A DNA stretch of 64,000 nt, taken from the NCBI GenBank assembly GCA_001560895.1, contig CP014326.1, positions 1,376,001 to 1,440,000 of the forward strand, given 5' to 3'. Below are positions 54,847 through 64,000 of the stretch, piece after piece (the stretch's first letter is position 1; every line of letters begins with the position of its first letter). The position numbers and the translations under genes were made by a program. Below the pieces are notes generated by a model. That model saw only the letters and a list, made by a program, of their open reading frames with translations. It did no database searches and was not told where the DNA came from. Source of the stretch: Streptococcus mitis. GTDB lineage: Bacteria > Bacillota > Bacilli > Lactobacillales > Streptococcaceae.

Positions 54847-57000
54847 CTATCCCTCCTTTATGTATGCCTGGAAGTCGTCGTGCTTCACTCGTTTTTCCAG
54901 AGGAGGAATTTCCATAAAGTCATCCCCGTAGATGGCAGAAAGAATTTGCTGATAAGCCTCAGGAATTTTGTAAACTCTATCTTCAAATGGACTGTCAATC
55001 GTAGTATCCAAGAAGGACTTATCAAACTTCGTAGAAACTCTTTTGTTCTCCATGAGGTAGTCAATGAAGTCTCCATCTTTTTCTTTCATAGATAGATTGT
55101 TCATCTTTTGGTTCCAAGTTTTGACACGAGTTAGACGGAATACAAGGACAAGTAGATATCTGACAATATTCTTGAGTTTCGCATTCTTATTATGGATTCC
55201 ATAAAGGGTATAGACTGATAAACGACGGTAAGTATCTAGTTTTAACATATCTTTGTTAACATCAGCATAATAGTCAAATGGGAAAACATCCACACAAATC
55301 CCTAAATCAATATCATTTTCGATATAGTTGTTGTCGTAGACTGTTCGCGCGTCATAAACTCGATAAAATGGGTAAGGATAACGTGCGTCATTTTCCCAAG
55401 AAACCACTTTGTAGACAGGGTCATTATCTCGCAAAATAGCTTGATACAATTTGTCATATTCATATCGTTTTAGAGAGATATCGATATCGTCATCCCAAGG
55501 AATGTAGCCTTTGTGTCTCACTGCTCCCAGCAAGGTTCCATAAGCTAGTGAATAGTTGATATTCTCTTTTTGGCAGAGATTGTGGATATAATCCATGACA
55601 CCTAGTTCAACTTCTTTGATCTCTGCTTCGTCGAGCTTTCTGTAGCCATCTCTTTTTTTATAGAGAACAGAGAAATAGTAACCTGAAATCACAAACAAGA
55701 TACAACCTTGTAGTGAAATTCCATAGAAGGTTGAACTCAAGAACAAGTTAGAGATGAGAATAACCACTGTCATCAATAGAATGGTAATCAATTCATGGTT
55801 GCGACGTCCTTCTTGAATATCTTTCTTATATTTCTTGAGACTGGAAATGATAAAAGAAAGCATAAAGATGGCCATCGGAATTAAACCAGTTAAACCATCA
55901 TAAAAGAGTAATTCTAGATATCCATTATGAGTAAGATAATGCTGTTTGATTATATAAGCAGAAGCATCATACTCTTTCCCTAACTCATACCAGTTCCCAC
56001 CTGAATATCCAAACAGTGGACGTTTAGGGATAAAAGAAGCTGTAGACTGCCAAATAGCAAAACGGTTATTAGAGATATTTTCTTCACTGGTGTCTGTTCT
56101 TTCAAGAGAAAAATTCTTGTCCCCTTTTTGAACATTAGCTAAATTCTTTTTAATCTCAGCAGAATTAGCTTTCAAGTAAATATCACTACTATACTTAATA
56201 CCATTATAGCTAACAAATACTAAACCTACTGTCAGAACTACTGTCAAAATAGATTTCCCTTTTTTTGTCCAGTTAGCAGTCATCAAACTATAAAGCGAAG
56301 CAACTACTACTAAACAGATATAGGTTGTTCTTGAACCAGATAAAACAATATAAGCGAAATTAAGCACAATAGATGAAATGGCTAATATTTTAATGATTTT
56401 ATTATAAAGAGACAGGCGCATCCATAAGTAAATAATCACCATCAAAGAAATAATAGAGAGGTAGTTGGGACTTGCCAAGATCCCGAACAAACGGGATTCT
56501 ACAAACCCCTGTCGGATTAAAAGTCCTTTATAATCATATACACGGTAACCTTGTAACATTAAAAATTGACCAAGCGATACAAGTACACCTATAGTATTTG
56601 CAACAGTTATAATTGAGAAAAACACATCAAAAATAGCACGCGCTTTTTTCTCTGTGAAAGACTGAAAGACTGGATAAACTGCAAAAAAATAAATGAAGAA
56701 GACTACTAAATTTTTTATATTTGTTGAAAAACCATACTTGACAACTAGCGCAGCTGTTAGAATATTCATTAGAAAAAAGAGTATTAAATACTCAATTTTT
56801 CTGACTGTCAGATAAGCTTTTTTTATAAAAAAATTATAAAGTCCCAACAAAACTCCCATAAGGGTCATGCCAAGAGTAACAAATTTATTGGCTGAAATAG
56901 ATTGAAGCGGAACAATCAAGCCAGCCATACAATAAAAAGATATAACTGATAAAAATAATAAATTAATCTTAAAATAGTTTTTTTCAATAAATGAAATCAT
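54847..57000 (-). CDS. Polymerase/ligase-like membrane protein fused to a LicD domain
   Basis: A 717-residue fusion. Residues 1-440 contain about ten predicted transmembrane helices and a large extracellular loop with FGYSGGNWYELG and THNGYLELLFYDGL, typical of O-antigen polymerases/ligases (Wzy/WaaL). Residues about 460-717 form a full LicD domain: SLAYGTLLGAVRHKGYIPWDDDIDIS (484-509) and GICVDVFPFDYY. The polymerase half could be a teichoic-acid repeat polymerase (TarP-like), based on the locus. The frame is continuous with no internal start signal. Fusion of the two functions is unusual in my experience. It lies 8 bases downstream of the GT2 gene. Confidence 0.85.
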   Translation of the reverse strand: MISFIEKNYFKINLLFLSVISFYCMAGLIVPLQSISANKFVTLGMTLMGVLLGLYNFFIKKAYLTVRKIEYLILFFLMNILTAALVVKYGFSTNIKNLVVFFIYFFAVYPVFQSFTEKKARAIFDVFFSIITVANTIGVLVSLGQFLMLQGYRVYDYKGLLIRQGFVESRLFGILASPNYLSIISLMVIIYLWMRLSLYNKIIKILAISSIVLNFAYIVLSGSRTTYICLVVVASLYSLMTANWTKKGKSILTVVLTVGLVFVSYNGIKYSSDIYLKANSAEIKKNLANVQKGDKNFSLERTDTSEENISNNRFAIWQSTASFIPKRPLFGYSGGNWYELGKEYDASAYIIKQHYLTHNGYLELLFYDGLTGLIPMAIFMLSFIISSLKKYKKDIQEGRRNHELITILLMTVVILISNLFLSSTFYGISLQGCILFVISGYYFSVLYKKRDGYRKLDEAEIKEVELGVMDYIHNLCQKENINYSLAYGTLLGAVRHKGYIPWDDDIDISLKRYEYDKLYQAILRDNDPVYKVVSWENDARYPYPFYRVYDARTVYDNNYIENDIDLGICVDVFPFDYYADVNKDMLKLDTYRRLSVYTLYGIHNKNAKLKNIVRYLLVLVFRLTRVKTWNQKMNNLSMKEKDGDFIDYLMENKRVSTKFDKSFLDTTIDSPFEDRVYKIPEAYQQILSAIYGDDFMEIPPLEKRVKHDDFQAYIKEG

Positions 57001-57008
57001 TTTTTCTC

Positions 57009-57977
57009 CTAACGCTTAGTTTGTTCAAGCAAGATTTTCGTATACAATTTTCGACTCAGACACAATGCTAAAAAGCTCAATTTTCTTGCTCTTGTAAAAC
57101 GACTATCTGAAAGAATGTTCTTTGTGTTTTTCTTTAGATATGCAATCAAACGGTCTTCTAATACCCTATCCTTAAAATCCGCATCGACCAAGAGCCTATC
57201 CAATACATAGAAGTAAGCCCAATTTAAACGCATAGTTGCAGTATCTACTAGATCAAGATAATTCTCTTTGATAATCTTCGCATTTTGTTCATAAGCTTCA
57301 ATAACATTTAAAAATTTCAAGGAGAATTTTTGAGTCGTAATACTATTCTCACGGTGAACATAGTAGTATTTCTTCTCGTTTGTTGCAACAACTTTGCGAC
57401 ATTGATGAATCAAGGCAATCATGATAAAGGCATCCTCTGCTATTTTGCCAATTTCAAATCGTAGCTGTTCAAAGAGTGCTTTTTTGTACAGTTTATTAAC
57501 AGCTGTGACGGAGAGGATTTTAGCTTCCATGACCATCTTAATGGCTTCTTGGGGTGTTAATTCCCAGGTCTGAATCATTGCAACCTGCTTTTCCGGAATT
57601 TGGTGATAAACATCATAATGTCCACACATAGAAAGATCAGCATTGGATTCTAGCATTTGATGGTAAAGGGTCTCATACATATCTTCATCAATGTAATCAT
57701 CACTATCGATAAAACCGATCAAATCAGAACTTGCTTCTTCAATCCCTCTATTTCGAGCGTCAGACAAGCCACCATTTTCCTTATGAATGACACGAATCCG
57801 TTGATCTCTTTGTGCTAGTTGATCACACAGTTCTCCACTATTATCTGTTGAGCCATCATTGACAAGAAGAATTTCCAAATTGGTATAAGTCTGTTTTAAA
57901 ATGGATTCTACACACTTCTCAAGATATGCTTCCACATTGTATACCGGAACGATAACGCTTATTTTTTCTCCCATCAT
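57009..57977 (-). CDS. Family 2 glycosyltransferase
   Basis: A 322-residue GT-A enzyme. ISVIVPVYNVEAYLEKCVESIL (6-27), LVNDGSTDNSGELCD, NGGLSDARNRGIEEA and IGFIDSDDYID (DxD metal site) are canonical for GT2. No transmembrane helices, so it acts on the inner membrane face. Probable role: adding a sugar to the teichoic-acid repeat on its lipid carrier. It overlaps the licD gene by 4 bases. Confidence 0.93.
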   Translation of the reverse strand: MMGEKISVIVPVYNVEAYLEKCVESILKQTYTNLEILLVNDGSTDNSGELCDQLAQRDQRIRVIHKENGGLSDARNRGIEEASSDLIGFIDSDDYIDEDMYETLYHQMLESNADLSMCGHYDVYHQIPEKQVAMIQTWELTPQEAIKMVMEAKILSVTAVNKLYKKALFEQLRFEIGKIAEDAFIMIALIHQCRKVVATNEKKYYYVHRENSITTQKFSLKFLNVIEAYEQNAKIIKENYLDLVDTATMRLNWAYFYVLDRLLVDADFKDRVLEDRLIAYLKKNTKNILSDSRFTRARKLSFLALCLSRKLYTKILLEQTKR

Positions 57978-58819
57978 GCTCCGTATTCTCCCTTGTATTC
58001 TGTATAAGACTTATCCATGTCTGCTATAATAGCATCATGATGCGGTACTTGCTTGTCCACTGGTGGCGGTGTCATATAGTCACCAAAAGCAGTGCTGAGA
58101 TAAGCATCATAGCCAACTGGAATAGGCATCTCTGTACCTTCAAATGGCAAGAAGAGATTATCTTCAAAGGATGCGATTGGGTACTTGTTTCTCATGTAGC
58201 CAGGACCTGAGCATAATTCTGTAATACCATCGCTCTCAGCTAGACTATATTTGGTCATTTCTTTCTCAGATTTTTTCCAAATGCGATAACGGAGAGATTT
58301 TGGCGTCATGCCCAGTAAGATGCGACTTCCCCATTTCATAAGAGCACCATGCTTTTCTGGAATAGTTTGTGCACAAAAAAGTGAATAAATCAGGGCCCAG
58401 CGAACCTGTTTCTTCCGCTCAGCTGGATTTTTCGGATAATAATCCAAAGGCAAGACATCCAAGGCCAAACCATGTGGCAAATCCAAATCCTGCTGATAAG
58501 GTTTGATACAGGTCGTTTCCTTGTCACGAATGGTAATAAAAAGATTGCGGTCGACAAAATCCGCGTTACTCTTTGACAAGAAATAACGTTCATCTGCATA
58601 ACGAGGCCATAATTCTGCCAATTTTTCATAGTCCTTACGGGGCATAAAAAAGTCTAGGTCATCGTCCCAAGGAATGAAACACTTGTTTCGAAGGGCACCA
58701 ATAGCACCTCCACCACAAAGATAGCAAAGCAAATCATGTTCTTTACAAAAAGCCACAAAATATTCAGCCATCTCCAGACTACGAGCCTGAATTGCTTTTA
58801 AATCAGTCATATTGTTCAT
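57974..58819 (-). CDS. LicD-family phosphocholine transferase (LicD3-like)
   Basis: A 281-residue cytoplasmic protein. YLCGGGAIGALRNKCFIPWDDDLDFFMPRKDYEKL (about 33-67) is the canonical LicD core with its DDDLD metal site, and LALDVLPLDYYP follows. First gene of the minus-strand cluster LicD-GT2-polymerase/LicD-LicD. It lies next to psr, as pneumococcal licD3 does. It most likely adds phosphocholine to a GalNAc of the teichoic-acid repeat (inference from the family). Confidence 0.88.
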   Translation of the reverse strand: MNNMTDLKAIQARSLEMAEYFVAFCKEHDLLCYLCGGGAIGALRNKCFIPWDDDLDFFMPRKDYEKLAELWPRYADERYFLSKSNADFVDRNLFITIRDKETTCIKPYQQDLDLPHGLALDVLPLDYYPKNPAERKKQVRWALIYSLFCAQTIPEKHGALMKWGSRILLGMTPKSLRYRIWKKSEKEMTKYSLAESDGITELCSGPGYMRNKYPIASFEDNLFLPFEGTEMPIPVGYDAYLSTAFGDYMTPPPVDKQVPHHDAIIADMDKSYTEYKGEYGA

Positions 58820-58842
58820 TATTCTTTCTATCGTATCGTTTC

Positions 58843-58851
58843 ATTATACCA
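58843..58851 (-). promoter_or_regulatory. Extended -10 promoter of the licD cluster
   Basis: On the minus strand TGG-TATAAT, 24 bases upstream of the licD start. Confidence 0.75.
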
Positions 58852-58885
58852 CAAATTAGGACTGAAAATCTATTGCAGACTGTAA

Positions 58886-58930
58886 AAAATCAAAGCCTGA
58901 CTACTATCCAAATAGCTATCAAACTTTGAT
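58886..58930 (-). terminator. Terminator of the aro-pheA-psr operon
   Basis: On the minus strand CAAAGTTTGA pairs with TCAGGCTTTG (G-U pairs) around an inner CTAT/ATAG stem, followed by ATTTTTTAC. Confidence 0.75.
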
Positions 58931-58944
58931 TCTTCTGTATTATC

Positions 58945-60240
58945 TTATCTCAAACCCATCTGAGACAATTTATTCTGATATTTATTTTGATCGACCAGCA
59001 ACCCCAAGCCTCCATAGACATCATAGGCATCTACCCAATCACCCAGTTCTGGAACTGTTAATCTCTCAATGCCGTTTTGTGCTCCATTTAGGAAGGATAA
59101 ACCATTGGTCAATAAGAAACTATAAGGAACATTCGTTGAGGTCATTCCGAAGACCTTGCCAAGTGCCTCTGAGCCTGTAAAGAGCTTGGTTGGATCCTTG
59201 ATTTGCTGAAGAACTGCTGTCAGCACTTGCTGCTGTCTCTTGGTACGACCATAATCGCCTTCATCATCATCACGGAAACGAGCATAATTAAGCAAAGTCG
59301 AACCATTCATCTGCTGTTTCCCGACTTTAATAGTCTGGGTCGGAGACTCTGTTTCCGTAGCATGTAAGTCATCTCCCACCGTAGCTTCAGTTAACGGTTG
59401 ACCTTCCAAGGTTGAGAATTTAGCATCAATCATCACTCCATCTGGGAACAGCGTATCAATCGCTGTTGCAAAGGCTTGAAAATCAACCAAGGCATAGTAC
59501 TTAATGTCCAAGTCAAAATTATCTTTCAATACTTGGCGAACCATTTCTGCCCCTTTTTGCCCCTCTTGTTCTCCTAACTCGTAGGCTACGTTTAACTTGT
59601 TATCTGTCTGTTTTCTACCGTTAATCACTTGACTATAACCATCTATATAGACCAAATTATCACGCATGAAACTGACCAGCTTCATTTTCTTATCCGAACC
59701 TCCGACATTTAATACCATAATAGAGTCCGTCCGCGTCTCAGCACTATTTTGACCGATTCGCCCATCCGTTCCCATGATCAAAATATTAACACCATCTCTG
59801 GTATCCTGACCATTAAAGACTTCTACTTGAGCGGCCTTAGCATTGGCAGTTTTGGTTGAATCAGCATTTGAATAACCTTTTAGGAACATAAAAATCATGC
59901 CAAGCGCTACACAAGCTAAGATAGCCAGTAAACCTGCGAAAATGTGGCCCCACCGTAGCTTCCGCTTTTTAGTTTTTTTCTTTGGAAGAGAATTGATCTT
60001 CTGGTATCTCTCAGAACGACTACGACTATTATAAGGAGGAATTGAAGCGTTAGCACTTGTCTTTCCATAATCCTCGGTCAATTCTTGACTTTCTGAGGTG
60101 GCGTCACTACTTTCCCCATTCAATTTATCTTGCAAGTAAGCAAACTCTTCTTTTTCTCGCTCATTGAGATAGTGAATATTCTTAAGTAGATAGTCATAGC
60201 GTAACTGCTCATGGTGACTTAAGGGATTTTCTTTACTCAT
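58945..60240 (-). CDS. psr: LytR-CpsA-Psr (LCP) family protein Psr
   Basis: A 431-residue membrane protein. A long charged cytoplasmic N-terminus (about 1-95), one transmembrane helix (HIFAGLLAILACVALGMIFMFL, about 98-120) and an extracellular LCP domain with NILIMGTDGR, RTDSIMVLNVGG and LNYARFRDDDEGDYGRTKRQQ, which hold the phosphate/lipid-binding Arg and Asp residues. LCP proteins attach teichoic acid or capsule to peptidoglycan. It overlaps pheA by 4 bases, yet lies beside the teichoic-acid genes. Confidence 0.92.
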   Translation of the reverse strand: MSKENPLSHHEQLRYDYLLKNIHYLNEREKEEFAYLQDKLNGESSDATSESQELTEDYGKTSANASIPPYNSRSRSERYQKINSLPKKKTKKRKLRWGHIFAGLLAILACVALGMIFMFLKGYSNADSTKTANAKAAQVEVFNGQDTRDGVNILIMGTDGRIGQNSAETRTDSIMVLNVGGSDKKMKLVSFMRDNLVYIDGYSQVINGRKQTDNKLNVAYELGEQEGQKGAEMVRQVLKDNFDLDIKYYALVDFQAFATAIDTLFPDGVMIDAKFSTLEGQPLTEATVGDDLHATETESPTQTIKVGKQQMNGSTLLNYARFRDDDEGDYGRTKRQQQVLTAVLQQIKDPTKLFTGSEALGKVFGMTSTNVPYSFLLTNGLSFLNGAQNGIERLTVPELGDWVDAYDVYGGLGLLVDQNKYQNKLSQMGLR

Positions 60241-61081
60241 CTTCTCTCCTTTCCATGGTCTGATATTGGATAAATAGGATAAGCTCCCAGAACTTTATAC
60301 TGGATTCCAATCGCTTCTAATTCTTTTTGGGCAAAGTGGACCAGGTCCTTATCAGCGTAGTCCACATCGATAATGAAAAAGTATTCTCCCAGTGCTGTCT
60401 TGAGTGGCCGACTTTCAATTTTTGTTAAGTCAATTCCTCGCCAAGCAAAGGTCGATAGGGCCTTATAAAGTGCACCTGGAAGGTTGTCAGGTAAGGTCAA
60501 GGCCAAACTCATTTTCTCAGTTTGTGCTTGCAAGGGAATACTAGGCTTTTCAGCTCCTAAAACCCAGAAACGTGTGAAATTGGCCTCCATTTCCTGAATA
60601 TCCTCGGCAATCAGTTCTAAGCCATATTCTTCAGCAGAACTTCTAGGTGCAATTGCTGCAAAGGGCTGGTCTGGATGTTCGGAAATAAAGCGGGCCGCAT
60701 AGGCTGTACTAGCAGTCACCTCGATTTGAGCATCTGGATACTGTTCATCGATAAATTTCTTTCCTTGCGCCAAGGCCTGTGGATGTGAAAAAATCTTTTC
60801 AATCTTAGTGTGACCTGGAACCACCATCAACTGCTGATGAATAGGCTGAACGATTTCTGCCACTGCTTGAATGTGAGCCTGATGAAAAAGGTAGTCCAAG
60901 GTTTCATGAACACTACCCTCGATAGAATTTTCAACTGGCACCACAGAATAGTCCACCAAGCCTTGCTCATAGGCCTTGATGACATCTGTAATATTGGCAA
61001 AGGCCTGCAATTCCTCATGAGGAAAAGCTGTCTGCACAACGTGATGTGAAAATGATCCCTTGGGACCTAGATAAGCAATTT

Positions 61082-61085
<4 letters not shown>
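60237..61085 (-). CDS. pheA: Prephenate dehydratase
   Basis: A 282-residue enzyme of phenylalanine synthesis. IAYLGPKGSFSHHVVQTAF at the start, VVPVENSIEGSVHETLD, ANFTRFWVLG (catalytic Thr-Arg) and a C-terminal ACT domain with GALYKALSTFAWRGIDLTKIESRP for feedback by phenylalanine. It overlaps aroK and psr by 4 bases each. Confidence 0.95.
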
Positions 61086-63264
<2,179 letters not shown>

Positions 63265-63274
63265 GATTTTCTCC

Positions 63275-64000
63275 TTATTTGACAACGACTGTGTAATCGG
63301 TGTTTTCTGTTATGAGGTGCTCGGCTCGTTCTAAATCTTGAGCGTTTTTAAATGAAATTTGTAGAATCCCGTGAATATCCTCACGGTTTTCTTCGTTGAT
63401 ATGGATGTTAACCAAGGAAGTTCCACGTAGCAGTTCCAAAATTCGCAAGATGACATCTTCTTCATCGGGAACATCAACATAGAGGTCATAAGAACTATCC
63501 ACACCGCCACGCTTATGAATTTCCATGGCCTGACGTTGCTCACGTGCCTGATTGAAAAAGTTCCAAATCTGCTCCTCATCTCCCTTATTGATAGCCTGCC
63601 CAATCGCTTCCAAACGGTCCTTGAAATCCTCAATTCGCTCTAGAATGGTCTCACGATTGGACAAGAGGATAGAAGTCCACATACCTGGTTCGCTTTCCGC
63701 AATTCGGGTCATATCTCGAAAACCACCGGCCGCAAAGCGTCTTGCCATCTCATGTTCTTGAGCATAGACCGCAGTCTGCTCCATGAGACTGGAAGCCAGA
63801 ATATGTGGAAAATGGCTAATCTGAGCAGTCACACGATCATGCTCCTTAGCATCAATCTCGATAAAACGAGCATGAAGACCTGAAAGCAGATTCTTCATTT
63901 CCTCAAGTGTGTCAGGACTTGTCAGGCTCGAAGGTGTGAAGATATAATAGGCATTTTCAAAGAGATTGACATCTGCAGAGGCAGCCCCAGTCTTGTGACT
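63275..64000 (-). CDS. tyrA: Prephenate dehydrogenase, 3' part
   Basis: 242 codons of the C-terminal part; the 5' end lies beyond the window edge. The frame starts [23 protein letters not shown], the substrate-binding region of TyrA after the missing Rossmann domain. Then [15 protein letters not shown] and [14 protein letters not shown] (all-helical dimer domain), and a C-terminal ACT domain ([20 protein letters not shown], from about codon 175) for tyrosine feedback. It makes hydroxyphenylpyruvate from prephenate. The gene is open and intact within the window. Confidence 0.93.
   Translation of the reverse strand, partial: SHKTGAASADVNLFENAYYIFTPSSLTSPDTLEEMKNLLSGLHARFIEIDAKEHDRVTAQISHFPHILASSLMEQTAVYAQEHEMARRFAAGGFRDMTRIAESEPGMWTSILLSNRETILERIEDFKDRLEAIGQAINKGDEEQIWNFFNQAREQRQAMEIHKRGGVDSSYDLYVDVPDEEDVILRILELLRGTSLVNIHINEENREDIHGILQISFKNAQDLERAEHLITENTDYTVVVK

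Overview
The window looks like chromosome of a mitis-group Streptococcus (S. mitis, S. oralis, S. infantis or a close pneumococcal relative). The basis is a low-GC genome with near-consensus TTGACA/TATAAT and extended -10 (TGn) promoters, two BOX repeats, a LicD/choline-teichoic-acid cluster, a Pce-like choline-binding phosphocholine esterase, MecA, SlrA and a fused MsrAB. Many gene blocks match pneumococcal gene order as I remember it, but the blocks follow each other in a different order. Almost all genes are housekeeping genes packed in short operons.

Layout. 1-0.6 kb: end of rpsT and a small P-loop kinase. 0.8-9.5 kb (minus): nucleoside and pentose salvage, rpiA-deoB-DUF1697-punA, then deoD and a sirtuin. 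A large secreted lipase gene (3239-5971) and a 0.7 kb structured repeat region lie between punA and deoD. 9.6-15.5 kb: trxB, an amino-acid ABC importer, ogt and acetyltransferase genes, and a DUF1836/hemolysin III pair. 15.9-24.8 kb: aldo-keto reductase, metG, a MacB-like export system, gor, bioY and a PC4-like protein. 24.9-36.4 kb: trmD, rimM, khpA and rpsP, slrA, an ABC-F protein, rlmN, yutD, sodA, holA and pyrDA. 36.6-50.9 kb: gdhA, a small acetyltransferase cassette, a TetR/oxidoreductase pair, rplJL, a TrzA-family deaminase, a heterodimeric ABC exporter, msrAB, hom-thrB and mecA. 51-60 kb: the teichoic-acid/phosphocholine region (flippase, Pce-like esterase, three LicD-domain proteins, one of them fused to a polymerase-like membrane protein, a GT2, and the LCP-family protein Psr). 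60-64 kb: aromatic amino-acid genes pheA, aroK, aroA, a YlbF-like gene and tyrA, which is cut by the window edge.

The most unusual content is as follows. (1) A 910-residue secreted protein carries, in order, a YSIRK-type signal, calcium-binding loops, a class 3 lipase, two F-type lectin domains with complete fucose-binding motifs, and a C-terminal domain that closely resembles domain 4 of cholesterol-dependent cytolysins. (2) The Pce-like esterase is frame-shifted inside a (TA)7 tract in its signal peptide, so it is probably phase-variable and OFF here. It also ends in a transmembrane anchor, and it lies beside three LicD-type phosphocholine transferase genes, so addition and removal enzymes sit together. 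(3) An acetyltransferase gene sits between gdhA and its terminator and is bounded by an exact 39-bp duplication of the gdhA 3' end. (4) Palindromes at the promoters of the DUF1836/hemolysin III pair and the TetR/oxidoreductase pair look like autoregulatory operators.

All domain and family calls come from reading the sequence against remembered family motifs. No database search was possible.
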